64,000 nucleotides of DNA from Gelatoporia subvermispora B (Eukaryota > Basidiomycota > Agaricomycetes > Polyporales > Gelatoporiaceae): NCBI GenBank assembly GCA_000320605.2, contig KB445823.1:69961-133960 (forward strand), read 5' to 3'. Position numbers and translations under genes: made by a program. The stretch's first letter is position 1. Every line of letters starts with the position of its first letter. Below, in pieces: positions 12,425-24,167 of this stretch. The notes under the pieces were generated by a model. It ran no database searches. It had not been told where the DNA came from and was given only the letters and a program-made list of their open reading frames with translations.

Positions 12425-12743
12425 GTGCGGGCAGCGGTGATACATGTCGGCGCGGCCACCCGTCGCTCCGACGTGACAGCGCAGCGACGGCGGCGCTGCC
12501 CGAGGGTAGAGGGGGGGACAGATGTGACAGCTAGACGCGGACTGGCGAGACGACCAGCTAGTGTATTGGTGTACCCTACAGCCCCGTAATGCACGCTGCG
12601 ACAGCGTATGCACTGCATGCTCCGGACTTCACGCGCTCTGCGCTGCGATCATGACCATTGGACATTATTCTTACACCGCCGTGTACCATACTGTATTCTT
12701 GAATACGAGTCCGAGCTCTGGCAGTTTCTGTGCGCCTTCCACC
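12425..12743. other. Short convergent intergenic region
   Basis: Separates the 3' ends of the Chs4-like gene (+) and the DUF3292 gene (-). Presumably holds both 3' untranslated regions; nothing else seen. Confidence 0.6.
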
Positions 12744-15700
12744 TCACACACACTCCCAGCACTGCTTCCCGACAGCAACGAGCCGCGCAAACAGCTCATC
12801 GCGACCTTTGATCGCAGTAACGACCCACTGCTTTCCACTCTTCTCCTCCACCTCCAACCCGTCCACAATCGGTCGCCCGAGAGCCCACCCGACAATCAGC
12901 CGGCCTTTCCACCCGAACCCGCCAATCTTCCGCAGGCCCACGATCTCGCCCAGCGGGATCGTAAACGCAGGCTTCATCTTCTCCTTCAGCACCTCCTGGT
13001 CCTGCTTCGGTCCGAGCGCCTCGACGATACCCAGATCGAGGTCCTTGTCGAACACGAACGACACGCACGGCGACGCCGCGCCGGTAACGAGCAGCATGCG
13101 CCCGCGCCGCCCGCGGAACCGCCCGCTGAACGCCGTCGGGCCCTCTCCTGCGTCACCCGCCTTGTCCGCCTCGCGCACGCCGTGTGCATCCGGCTCATCC
13201 GCGCGCTCCGGTGGCGGAGACACAGCGCCCAACCGGCGCTTGGCCGCCTCGGACCCGACGCGCGCTTTGAAGTGGTCCATGCCGAGCCCGCCCTCGACGC
13301 CAACCTTGGTCGTGCGCTTGAGGAAGTTTGTCAGTTTTGTCCCTGCGTTATGTTTCTTCTTTTTCCCGGGAGAGTCCTTCTCGTCGTCGGTCTCCTCGCC
13401 TTGCTGCTGGCCCACATTCTCCTCCAGTTGTTCATGCGCGGCGTCTTCGGCGCCTTCGATTTCGTAGCCGGACGTGTCAAAGCCGTAGTCGTGTGACGAG
13501 ACAGCATCTGCGCCTTTCTTGTCCGTATCGTGCGTAACGCCGTGTGGCGAGGGCGGAGGGGGAAGTGGCGTCTTGTTGCGCTCCGCGATCCGGAGAAGCG
13601 TGACCGTGACCTGAGCATTCGTCGGCACACCCTTGAGGAGTGTCCTGCGCCAACGGTTAATACGTTTGATCCAACGTTTTCTGAAGGCTGTCCACAAGCT
13701 GTTTCTGACGATAGGGATAAGACTTACCTGCGAGCATCGAGAATTTGCTGCCAGTTCGGGAAGCGATGCGTGAGCCAGTGTACACCACGGACGATCAACG
13801 GCTGCCCGAAGAATGCGAAGCCCAGGCCGAAAGCAGTTCCCTTCACAACAACTTGGGCACGGACGAAAATCGAGGCGAGTAACATAGGTACTAGCAGTGC
13901 CGCGAAACGGAATCGCGGGATGTGCGAGAATGGCGGAGTCGGCGACAGAGCACTGCGGACCCGATCAGTACATCATACCTTGTAGAGGACACAGACACAT
14001 ACTTTCCAATGCGCTCCCATGTGTCCGCAATCTCAGTCATTATATGCATGACCGTGCCTGTATGCGCCCACATCGCGCTCTGCACCGGCTCGCGCGTCGC
14101 ATCATGCGCTCCATCCGGCCTCGCGCCATCCGCGACGCCCCTTGCCTGCGTCGTGACCGCCGCGATGCTTGTCGGGTCCGGCATCGCTTTCCCTATACCC
14201 GACATCTCGTCATGCATGTTCTTGTCGCCCTCCGGCACGCCCTCCGCCTCGGGGTCCGTCTCGACGTCGGCATCATCGTCCTTTCCAGGTGCCTTGGGCG
14301 GTGCACCCTGTCCAGCCGCGGCACCTGCGCCTATGCTCGCGAGTCCTGCGACGAAGTTCGCCGCCTCCTGCTCGACGGCCTCGCCTGAATGCGCCTCGGG
14401 TGCGCCCGAGAGCGAGTCCCCTGAGCCGAGTGTACCCGCCCGCGGCACTTGAAGGTTGCCGGACGTGGCGCTGACGGCGGCGAGTGGTGCAGGTGGGAAG
14501 AGCTTCTGTCGGAGGGGAGGGTGGATAATGAGGCCGAGAAGAGTAGCGAGGAATAACGCAGAGAGGAGGTTGAAGTACCACGCGATGTAGTAGGCCTACA
14601 CGGAAGAGATGAGACTAGTGGCTGAACATTAGAAGGGCGTTCACGTACCCCGCAGAAATAGGCAGTGCGGCGAGGCTCCTTCCATGAACGCAACCGGGCT
14701 ATGTGCTTGCCAAAGGCTGCCACACCCACAATCTGGATGGAGTGAGTTAAGAATTGAGCATCAGATCATCCATTCAATGGACATACTATTATTATATAGA
14801 ACCGCTCTAGATATGCACGAAGTTTATCAGGAGTGAACTCTTCATTCGAAGAGATTTCAAAGTCGAGGTTCCCTGGAGGTGGAGGCGGAATTGCCTTAAC
14901 ATGATATACAATCTATAATCGGGTTGGGTGCGCTATTAGTGACAACTGGTCCGAGTACATGCTAATAGAGAGGCCTTCCGAATGGACTTCGGGACGGAAA
15001 TGCAAGACCGAAATCGCAGTCTTGATATTCTGCCATCCAGGCCAGACTGTCTACTCCAGCTCGTCTATGCAAATCAAGGAGCCAGTGAGTCCCTTGAACG
15101 CTGCCCCGCGACGCACGAGGGACCAATTGGCCTTGGTATGGCGGGAAATAAAGCTCACGCTGCATGTGAGGCTACGAAGCGAGCGATGCAACTGGCATTA
15201 TGCAAATGCCATATAATCAACATCGATGGTCCTACACCTTCAGCCAGGCAGGCTGCAGAACCTGGTGCTACTGCCCCGATTGGCTGAGAGGTGCACATCT
15301 AGGCAGAAGGGAAGGCTGTCACCCCGAAACAGGGACATAGTGAGGAAAGCGCCATGAAATGGATTTGGAGAGGTAAGCACCAGGACAGAAAAGAGAATGG
15401 GAACGGTTTCGTAGCGGAATGACGTCTCCAATGTAGAATTTCTGCTTCTCAACAACCTGGTCTCTTCGTTCCCAAGAGCATAAAATGATATTTAGGGTGG
15501 AACCATGACGCTCACCTTGTTGAACCGACGAACCAGTGTGAATAGGTCGTCATTAGCAATGCCATGAACGATGGGCGCTGGGAGCTGCTCCGGGTGTCTA
15601 TTCCAACCAATATCGCGGACATCTGGGTCTATGAGCTGACTAGACGCCTTTTCCAGCGGAGGAAATTCAACTGTCTGCGCGATGATGCTAGCGGTGTCGG

Positions 15701-15758
15701 GAACAGGTGCGATGGAGGCGACATAGGCCGGGGGATCTGCTGGGTTCTCCATGGTCAA
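12744..15758 (-). CDS. DUF3292-type membrane protein
   Basis: Six exons: 15758-15516, 14912-14787, 14732-14649, 14595-14003, 13952-13728, 13644-12744; 723 residues, phases consistent. The order of segments matches my memory of the fungal DUF3292 family: N-terminal GIANDDLFTLVRRFNK, then a short EEFTPDKLRAYLERFY block, VGVAAFGKHIARLRSWKEPR, a first membrane segment (about residues 152-175), an acidic linker, WERIGNALSPTPPF, a second hydrophobic region (about 360-400), and RTLLKGVPTNAQVTVTLLR. The C-terminal 170 residues (GRMLLVTGAASPCVSF to GRDELFARLVAVGKQ) look like a GRAM/PH-like beta barrel. Function unknown; an integral protein with a lipid-binding-like domain is inference. Intron 1 (15515-14913) is 603 nt, about ten times the local norm. 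Confidence 0.8.
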
Positions 15759-16122
15759 GTTGGAGGAGACAGTTCATGAAAGAGACGATATAATGGGCCG
15801 CAGTCAAAGATCATTTTGTGTTCGGCAGAGTTAGTTAGACGAGCGATCGTGGCGGAGGACTCCTCATGACGTCGACTTTCCGCTCGAACGTCTCCACGCG
15901 TCCCTTGGCGCCTTCCTCGACGCGTCCATCACGTCCATCACGTGCTTGCTCGTCGGCTTTTCGCCCGATGGATGCCTTCTGGTGCACTTCCGAGCAAACC
16001 ACAGAGGTTCGCGTCCGAGCTAGCCTGCATAGCTGACTCCTACGCCCACTGGTATAATACATTGGTTCCAAGTTGAATATACATCCGTGATTTCCCTTAT
16101 ACATACAGACCAAGTTCCAAAC
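15759..16122. other. Intergenic region
   Basis: Lies between the 5' end of the DUF3292 gene and the 3' end of the carboxylase gene, both on the minus strand. It should hold the DUF3292 promoter. No gene-like open frame seen. Confidence 0.5.
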
Positions 16123-19100
16123 TCATTCCGCAGTGTCCTCTTCAGCAATATCAACCAGCTCCTTGCCCTCCTCGACCATCTCCCCCTTCTTACATCCGAT
16201 CGCCTTTACCACGCCAGCTACCGGCGCCCTGAGCACCGTCTCCGTCTTCATGCTCTCCAGCACGACGACCGGCTGGCCCTTCTCCACGCGTTCGCCCAGC
16301 TGCACGCGCACCTCAACCACGACACTCGGCATCGGTGCGCGCAGTGCCCCGCGCGCCGTACCAAGCACGTCCCCGCCGAGCGATAGCAGCCACTTTGGCG
16401 AAGGCACAAGCAGCGTCGTCTTGCGCCCGCCGTGAAAGACGTGTAGGCGCTCCATTGTATGCGGGCTTGCCGACGCGGGGATCGCTGCGGGCGGCTTCTG
16501 CGAGACAATCGTCGTCTTCAGCGCGGCGGCCTCGAGTGTGGTCGCCAGGACGGATGGTGGGGCGAGACGTGCGGGGACGTTAGTGTACGTGCGCTCTGCA
16601 GAGGGTGTGTGCACTGTCACGTTGAAGTGACCGTGCGTCCCAGATTGGACGCGCACCGTGATGGGCTCGGCGGCGGTGTCTTCGCTCTGCAGGGTGATGA
16701 CGCGCTCGTAGACGTCCCCACCGAATCGGCGCGAAGGGAGTGTCGTCCAGGGAGACGACGGGCCAAGCGGAGTCAGTGGATGATCCCGTAGCACAATGAA
16801 CAGAGCCGCTTGTGCGATGACCTCAGGCGGTGGGTATGGCACAGGCGGGAACAATTTCTCATGGTGTTTCTGCAGGGATCGCATGAGTTTATCGTATATG
16901 ATGGCATATGAACAGAGCGTACGCACCGGAATGAACCCCGTCTCGACCTCGCCGTCGATGAACGCCTGGTTCCCTGCCAGCGCTCTCAGGAACTCCACAT
17001 TCGTAGACACACCCACGACTTTGTATTCTTCCAACGCAAGGCGCAACATGCGTAGCGCCTCTGTGCGGTCGCGCCCGTGCACCACAAGTTTCGCGATCAT
17101 TGGATCGTAGAACACACCAATCTGCGCACCCTGCTCGAATCCCTGTTCAAGGCGAACCGAAGGTGCCACTTTGGTTGAGGGATCCCTCAAGGGAGTGAAC
17201 TGTGGTACAGATAAAGCTTCGTTGTGAGGGGGAGATTGCATTGATACTGAAGGCGCAAAAACATGTGTGGGCGTTGGTGTGGAGAGGTATAGCAGTTGTC
17301 CAGAATCAGGGAGGAAGTTGTTCCTGGGGTTCTCTGCGTATATGCGCGCTTCGAATGCATGCCCGACGAGTGGGATGGACGTCTGGGCTAGCGGAATTGG
17401 GTTGCCTGCTGCTACCTAGGAAGAGATAGCCACATCTATGAATTTGTGTGCCGTCCATGACTGTGAAGTTCTTACCTCTAGCTGCCATTCGACCAAGTCA
17501 AGCCCAGTAATCATCTCTGTCACGGGATGCTCCACCTGTAACCTCGTGTTCCTGACAGAAGAATGAGTAACAATCAATGACAAGAAGAAACCAATCCTAC
17601 ATCTCCATGAAGTAGAACTTCTCCGTGTCATTATCAAAGATGAACTCAACAGTCCCCGCACCAACATAATCCACCGCCTTCGCCGCCGCAACCGCCTTCG
17701 CGCTCAAATCCGCGCGCAGCTCTGCCGAAAGCCCGGGCGCCGGGGCCTCCTCGATAATTTTCTGGTTCCTTCTCTGCACCGAGCAGTCGCGCTCCCACAG
17801 GCTCACGCACCCGCCCAACGTGTCCGCAAAGACCTGCACCTCGACGTGCCGCGGGCGCACAATGTACTTCTCGACGAGCACGTCCGCGTTCCCGAACGCC
17901 TTCTGCGCCTCGCGCTGCGCGGACGCGAGCGCGTCGTAGAATTCGTCTGGGGAGTGCACCGTGCGCATGCCTTTGCCGCCACCGCCATGCACGGCCTTGA
18001 TGAGCACGGGGAAGCCTGGGAGGAGTGAGCACAACGAGGGAGAAAATGAGAGAAGGTGCTTACCGATCTGGGTGGCTTCCTCGAAAAGATGCTTGGGATC
18101 TTGGTCGGAGCCGTGATAGCCAGGGACGACGGGAACGCCAACATCTGGGTGCGTGGCAACGTCAGGGCAAAACAGTGGCTTTAAAGAATCAAACGTACTA
18201 GACATGATAGTCTTTGACTCGCTGCAAGAAACGTGGTGTGAACGTGGGCCAAAAGGGAACGTACAGGGACTGAAGGACGTACCTCTTCGAGCCCATGCTA
18301 ACGATAGCACTTGCCGGCGGGCCTATGAAGACGATGCCTTCTTGCGCGAGGCGTTCGGCAAAATGGGCGTTCTCGCTTAGAAACCCGTATCCGGGATGAA
18401 CGGCCTAGTGGGATAGAGGATATCTCAGCATAACTCAGATGTGAGAAAGAGGCTTGCTACGCACCTGAGCACCGCTATAACGGCAGACGTCGATAATCTT
18501 GTCAATCCGAAGCTAGAGGAGCTTATTGTCAGCGAGTAACCTGGATGTGACTATAGTACTACTTGCGTAGCTCTCAGATGACGGCGCGGGGCCGATGCAG
18601 TAAGCCTCGTCCGCCTATAACTTTCAATATACGTAGATCGAGGAATCTGCACTGAGGGCATACCATCCGGACGTGGAGTGCATCGGCATCAACTTCACTA
18701 TACACCGCTACAGTCTTGATACCGAGCTTCTTCGCTGTCCGTATGACGCGACATGCGATCTCGCCTCTATTCCGAGCAGGTAATCGATATGTGGCTCGCT
18801 GGGACAACACATAAGACTATACCTGTTTGCGATCAGGATCTTGTCGAAGTGGGGCTTCCGGGAAGACATCTCAAGGGAGCTGAAACTCCCACTCGCCGAG
18901 CGCTCTGTCCGTTACTTGTCAGAAACGCGGATGCTTGTCCGCAATGAGTACTAACCGGCATGAGACGCGAACCCTCGAGGACGGAGATTTCGAGTGTCTA
19001 ATATTCTAGCGCAAGGTCGTGCGTCGCCCGTAAGTGCGCTCCTTGGCGTGATAACAGCAACTGTCGGTACTATAGACCTATTCTTGACCACATGAAGTGA

Positions 19101-19148
19101 TGGTGTGCGGAGAATCGTCGTGCGACGCGTCGTATGCAGCATGTCCAA
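16123..19148 (-). CDS. 3-methylcrotonyl-CoA carboxylase alpha (biotin-containing) subunit, mitochondrial
   Basis: Twelve exons: 19148-18956, 18904-18823, 18766-18664, 18614-18567, 18512-18465, 18404-18283, 18221-18199, 18144-18064, 18015-17601, 17551-17476, 17415-16927, 16869-16123; 808 residues. Exon 1 encodes an Arg/Thr-rich presequence ([19 protein letters not shown]), then comes the biotin carboxylase domain: [34 protein letters not shown], the ATP-grasp loop [41 protein letters not shown]. The C-terminus carries the biotinyl domain with Lys768 in LESMKTE. Length and the single carboxylase-plus-biotinyl layout fit the alpha subunit that acts with a beta carboxyltransferase in leucine degradation. 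Propionyl/acetyl-CoA carboxylases are alternatives, but fungi use this layout for MCC. Intron 4 (18566-18513) is GC-AG (GCAAGT donor). Confidence 0.88.
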
Positions 19149-19946
19149 ATGGTATAACGCGAGCCTTTAAGATGTCAATGTCCAAGACGGAGACGTCCGT
19201 GAAAGATGATGTGTAGTGGTCCAATTCCGTGTCCAGTGTATTTGGCTACAGTAGAAGCGTTTAAGGCGATGCAGATGAGAGATGAATGGGTCGTTGTGGT
19301 TAGGAGTGCTCGAACAAGGGTACTTGCGGCAGATGAGCCGTCCGAGCGTTCGACTGCCGGAGCTTGCACTCAGTAGCGCTGCATCCGGTAGCAGCGGCCC
19401 GGTCTTCCGCTCGTTTCTCGGCTGCTCGTTGACTGGCAATCGTTGCTCGTCCGTACGTCCGCCTGAGTCGCATGAGTTCCACCGGAAGAGACTACTGTCT
19501 CTTCGACTGAGACATCCCAACTCACATTCGTCGAGCTTTCAAAACGCTGTTCGTACAACCCGGCTTTTTCTCGTCGGCATTCGCTCTGAGGAAGGCTCGC
19601 TGGCGATTGCGAGCAATGAAACTCAACATACTGCCGATTAGTATAGCTATACCTCGTGTTTGACTCGGTCTCTCATGGTATATAGGTGCTTCCATGTGAC
19701 TAATATTGCTGCGCCTGCCTTCGTAGCACCAGCAAGGCCTAAATTCGGTGCTGCAGCCAAGATTTCGATCATAGCAAATGCGCGAGCACGTGGTGAAATA
19801 CTTACCGAATATGGGCGAGGAAAATCAAATTCGCAGCGGGTCAGGCACTGCAGTGGCAGCCACTTGTCGTAGCAGTGGAGACATGTCAAGACATACCCAC
19901 AGTATTTATGCCGCCCAAATGCTAAACAGCTTTCATTCTTTGCGTC
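19149..19946. other. Divergent intergenic region, possible small minus-strand gene
   Basis: Separates the divergent carboxylase (-) and 19947 (+) genes. A minus-strand stretch at about 19780-19660 (FAMIEILAAAPNLGLAG then ATKAGAAILVTWKHLY) is hydrophobic and gene-like, and 19630-19520 (-) also reads open (YVEFHCSQSPASLPQSEC), but the only join between them would need a 22-nt intron, so no gene is called. Confidence 0.35.
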
Positions 19947-21218
19947 ATGTCCTGGTCAGACTCGCTACGATTTGCTCTCCATTTTCTGCAAGTTGTCTAC
20001 TTTGCCATCACATCCTATTTCCTCGACCACCAAATTGCCGGACATCGACTTACCATTGGACACTTGTCCATAACCACACTCTCTGCACATGACGTTCGCT
20101 ATGTTGGCATGCTTTACGACAAGACATATACCTACGACTTCAAGGCATCCACCGTCTCGATACGCCTCCATTTACCCACATCCACATTACCACGCTGGCT
20201 GACCTTCGCCGCAATTGACCTCCTGTACAACTCGTCGACGACCGACATATCCGTGGCTAGGCTCGATGTGACCTTCTGGATCTTCCCCGTCCTCTTCCGC
20301 ATTACTGCAGGCCCATGGTTAAATGTGGTCCTCGACGACTTCCGCATCCGTATCTTCAAGAGCAAAGCAACGCCGTTCTACATCCAACGCCTCCGCCAAA
20401 ACCTCGTTGGCGCGATCCTCACGGGCGAATACTTGCGTGTCGACGATGCATGGACGAACGCTCAATTCTCCGGATTAACTGAACTCGTCTCCGTAAATGG
20501 CGATACTCATGCATCCGGCAACGGTTTCGGCCTTGGCAAGCACGCCAATGGTGGGGCGCACGAGGCTGCGGACGGTGGAGCCCTCCATGGATCAGGTTCG
20601 CATGACGACTGCGCAGACTCGGACCCAACGGAGAAGGCACCGAAGCTTCTCCCGCGAGACCGCGAGGAAATCCGCGTGTCCGCGTATGCGCGTCAGCTCC
20701 ACATCAACAACACCGAGGGCCGGATATACACTTTCCAGCGGCTCGACGCGCAGCTACGGCGCGACTGGGACGCAGACGCGGGCACGTTCGTCCTCGTTGC
20801 GGAGGAGAGCCGCTGGGTGAGGGTGCATTGGCCGTACCAGAGGACGATGGTCCTGTCGTGGTGGATGTAAGTGACTGTTTTCACTATGCGTGAGTGGTCG
20901 GATAATTGACCTGCACCCATATAGCCAACTTGCATCGGCGATACTCACCTTTCCTTATGATGTGTTTCATACCTTCCAACATCCAATGGGCAGCGTCAAC
21001 CTTTACGTTCTACGAGCAGATGTCACCTTCGACGAGTACCGAGTACGTCTCAGCACGCCATTCCTTGGACCCAGACCTGATTCTCCTTCTTCTAGATCCG
21101 TGATGCCGAGCTTGTTATACAGTCTATCTCGCTGATTCGCGAGAAGGCGTACATGTACAACATCGACGCATCGGAAATCCTCTTCGATACTCTTGCTAAA
21201 CTCATAGCTCCACGCTAA
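19947..21218 (+). CDS. Uncharacterised protein with N-terminal membrane helix, beta-rich
   Basis: Three exons: 19947-20866, 20925-21042, 21096-21218; 386 residues, clean splice sites (GTAAGT/TAG, GTACGT/TAG). Not assigned to a named family. The N-terminus (LRFALHFLQVVYFAITSYFL) is a hydrophobic helix, followed by short alternating strands (LTIGHLSITTLSAHDVRYVG, ASTVSIRLHLP, DISVARLDVTFWIF, VLDDFRIRIFKSK). This hydrophobic anchor plus strand-rich start resembles the beginning of bridge-like lipid transfer proteins (Fmp27/Csf1 type), but here the chain stops at 386 residues instead of thousands. Residues 170-240 form a polar Gly/His/Asp linker. Function unknown; the lipid-transfer resemblance is inference only. 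Confidence 0.78.
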
Positions 21219-21616
21219 CGCATACACGGGATACCACGTCACTATCAAACGGCGAAAAAGTATCATACACTTGCTTACGTTGAGATTTTCGCTTCATATG
21301 TTACTCACGGACTCGCAATTTCATGGACTGTGTACATACATGCCTGCATCATTATAGACGCGCACTACCTGTAGCCCTAGCTCGATAAATCAGACCTTGT
21401 TTCTTCAAATCAATTCTTCAAAGTACGAGATACACTGCCATCTGACAGGAGAAAGGCAACCGCTGCTCTGAAGGTTTGCCTCGACTTCGACGTGAACGAT
21501 ACATCGCAAGAAATTGCAGGCTAGTATTCAGGGCGCTCATATCTTACAACAGCAATCTAAGTTCAACGTTCAACTGCGATCCTTCACCCTCGTCCTCCCT
21601 CGCAGACTCAGTCCGC
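21219..21616. other. Convergent intergenic region
   Basis: Lies between the 3' ends of the 19947 gene (+) and the Pin1 gene (-). No gene-like open frame; presumably both 3' untranslated regions. Confidence 0.55.
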
Positions 21617-22301
21617 TCACGCAGTCCGAAGGATAAGGTGCACCCCGCTGTCAGTCTCGACGACGTCGCTGATCTCGCCGACCTTGAGCCCGTATGTTGC
21701 CTCCTCGAACGGCTTCTGCATCTGGCCCTATACTCCGTCCCATCAGTACCCCGACGTCAATGAAGTAGGAAGCAAATGACGCACCGGACCAAACATGCCC
21801 AGGTCGCCGCCGTTCGCGTGGGATGAGCAATCCGAGTGTGTGCCCGCGAGCTGCGCGAATTTCTCCGGCGAGCTGTTGATCTCCGCGGCGTACCCCTTCA
21901 GCAGCGAGATCGCGTCCTCCTTCGAGCGCGTGATGTTTGCCTGTTCAGCCCCATCACAAATCTACAAGTCAGCAGACGCCATCACGAGAAGTACTACATA
22001 CGCACCTCCTTCCAGCTGCTCGGCCGCCGACTCCCACGGTGCTTCACGAGGAGGTGGCTCGCGCGCACCTGCGCAGGACGTCCGCCCTCGCCCTCGCCAA
22101 GGAGGTACTGCCGTGCGCCGGGCAGTGCGCGGATCTGCTCCTGCGAGAGCTCCGACGGCGCCTCCCAGCGCGACTCGTGCGTCTCCGGGTTGTAGAAGTA
22201 CGGTACGCGCCGCGAGTTCGAGATACGCACTTCCCAGGTCGACTAGAGGGGAAGAGCGTCAAAGAGAGTGAGGACGCAGTGGGAGGAGAAGGACGTACCA
22301 T
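21617..22301 (-). CDS. Pin1/Ess1-type peptidyl-prolyl cis-trans isomerase
   Basis: Four coding exons: 22301-22299, 22242-22006, 21940-21785, 21727-21617; 168 residues. An N-terminal WW domain ([19 protein letters not shown], then [10 protein letters not shown]) is followed by a parvulin domain with RASHLLVKH, the phosphate-binding basic loop [26 protein letters not shown] and [18 protein letters not shown]. The size and order are those of Pin1/Ess1, which isomerises pSer/pThr-Pro bonds, notably in the RNA polymerase II C-terminal domain, and acts in the nucleus. The first coding exon consists of the ATG alone; the intron (GTACGT...CTCTAG) starts directly after it. This start is supported because the next exon opens with STWEV, the usual beginning of the WW domain, and has no Met of its own before it. 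Confidence 0.93.
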
Positions 22302-23297
22302 GGTGGTTTGGGATGAGGTGAGATGGAGACGGGGTTGGATGGCAAGGAAGTGGTATACTGTAACGGGTAGATAAGATTAGATTAGATCAAGGTTGCATCA
22401 CCCATCCTGCGTCGCCGTTGAAGGGGACGTTGCGACTTGACCGTGAACTCAATGATGGTCCACATCTACCAGAGTTTGTGTATTATCACCCCTAGCATTC
22501 TCGAGTGAGATGATAGGCTACCGCAATATTGCGCAAGCTGTCCGCGGTCACCAATCGCACCGCCTCTTCGTTGCCGCAGTTAAAGCGTAGAATGATGGCA
22601 AGGGAAAGAGCTCAGCCCAAAAGGCAACAAGTCTACTCGAATGGAGGGTCTTCGTTACGATCGTGAGTAAATCCGATTCTGGAGTGAAGCCATGGCTTAT
22701 CTTCAAATGCGCAACCGTAGTCCGTTACGTGTCCAAGAACATCCTAAATTGACCGAACATCTTGTTCTGTTGAACCCTAATACAAGGATCGCAGAATTTT
22801 AGCTCGAATATTCATGAAACAAGCGTCTTATCTGGTCAGGAGTACAGGTGCAAACTTCTATGCGGCCCTCGTAGCCGCTTATCCAGCGCCGAAGAACCCC
22901 CCAAAGCGCCGATTCACCTTGGGAGTGACGGAACGCTAAGGCGTACGGTCTAGGCGAGTGTCTGTGCCGTTCGTTTTGATCCCGCGTTGAATCTCTACAT
23001 TGGAAGCGTGGCATCTTATTTCAACATGTTACTGCATGTTAACTGCCTACGGTTATCGGACATCAAAGGCTAGGACCAGAAGTATCCGTAACATTGATAG
23101 CTAGTTATATGCAATGAAGTTCTCTCGATACCAGCAAATCCCAATCTGCACAAGTCATGAATGTATACCAATCGGAACCAAGCAGTGTTTCAGTATATTT
23201 CGAGCATATACTACCGATGAACGTGAGTGCGAAGCAATATGGAGGGCTGTAAGAGATGGTCACCTGCTGTCAGGAATCTCAGAGCCAGATTCGGCAG
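22302..23297. other. AT-richer intergenic stretch, no gene called
   Basis: Upstream of the Pin1 gene. Only short frames (for example 22799-23014 on the minus strand, 71 codons) without recognisable motifs. Confidence 0.5.
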
Positions 23298-24167
23298 TTA
23301 CTGCTGCAATTTGACTTGTTCAGTCAAATCCAACGATCCCCGCTCCCCATCACCCACATCGTCACCGTGGCTCGGAGATTCCGGAGTTACGGTTGGTACG
23401 ATATGTCCACCGTTCTCAACTTCCTGTACACAGTTCCACACTCTAGAGAGCCATGATAAGGCTCTCCAGAGTGTAGTAGATCCGTATACAAGAAAATAAA
23501 GGGTAGTAGTCAGTCCTACCACCAGTGCGCAAATCTGTGCCACTAACGGCCACTCTGTCCAGATTACCCCAAGAAGGAGTACGAACAGCGTGCACACCGA
23601 TATCAACATAAACAATGTGGGTGAACGGCAGAACAGCCGGAAGTGGAGGTACGACCCGGCGTCGTCTCGAGCGAGGACCTACGCAGTCAATCATGTAAAA
23701 TATCAGTCGCGAGTGGTCTTGTTTCTCGTAGTACTGACCTGGAATGTCGCGGTGCTCACACCGCCATAACGCATCCAGTATCCGGCTGCGATAACAGACC
23801 CCAGGGTCGCCGTCACTAATCCGATGGCTATGCAGCACTGCGCAAACATGGGAAGGGAGGAGGTGGATATAAAGATCGTGGTCCAAATGCTACATAAAAT
23901 AACGTCATTGGTATATTGTTTCCAAGGCCTTCGACTGATGTTACATACCCGGTGAGAGCGAACAGCTGCGCATAATTCGGATTTGATCAGCTGCGCTAGG
24001 AGCTAGCTACGGGGTCCACTTACAAAGCCTCCAGTAACACACCAATCATTCAGCATCCGAACTCGGATGTCTTCGCAGCAAGGCTCCGGCAGAGCCTCTT
24101 GGAGCTCTGGAAGTGGGGCGAGGGCGTCGAGTGCCCTCGCCACAGAATCGAAACAATCAATCAGCAT
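23298..24167 (-). CDS. Polytopic membrane protein, family not recognised
   Basis: Model of four exons: 24167-24024, 23965-23949, 23889-23739, 23678-23298; 230 residues, all phases agree. At least four membrane segments are visible: LFALTGIWTTIFISTSSLP, QCCIAIGLVTATLGSVIAAG, LFMLISVCTLFVLLLGVI and LVAQICALVVGLTTTLYFLV. A hydrophilic tail of about 40 residues rich in Glu/Asp/Gly ends the protein. The second exon is only 17 nt. The start at 24167 is the first Met in the open frame that avoids an unlikely basic leader; more upstream exons are possible. It may belong with the small agaricomycete-specific membrane proteins, but I cannot place it. Confidence 0.62.

Noticed and set aside
12561..13496. 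Long + strand open frames over the DUF3292 gene (12561-13496, 12730-13467)
   Set aside because: Pro/Arg/Ser-rich antisense shadows of the GC-rich minus coding exon; the minus frame carries the conserved family blocks.
14913..15515. Transposon insertion in the long DUF3292 intron
   Set aside because: No terminal inverted repeats or target duplication could be seen at or near the intron ends; left as an open finding only.
19520..19790. Small minus-strand gene with a 22-nt intron
   Set aside because: Splicing of a 22-nt intron is below the plausible minimum for this organism's other introns, and no family was recognised.
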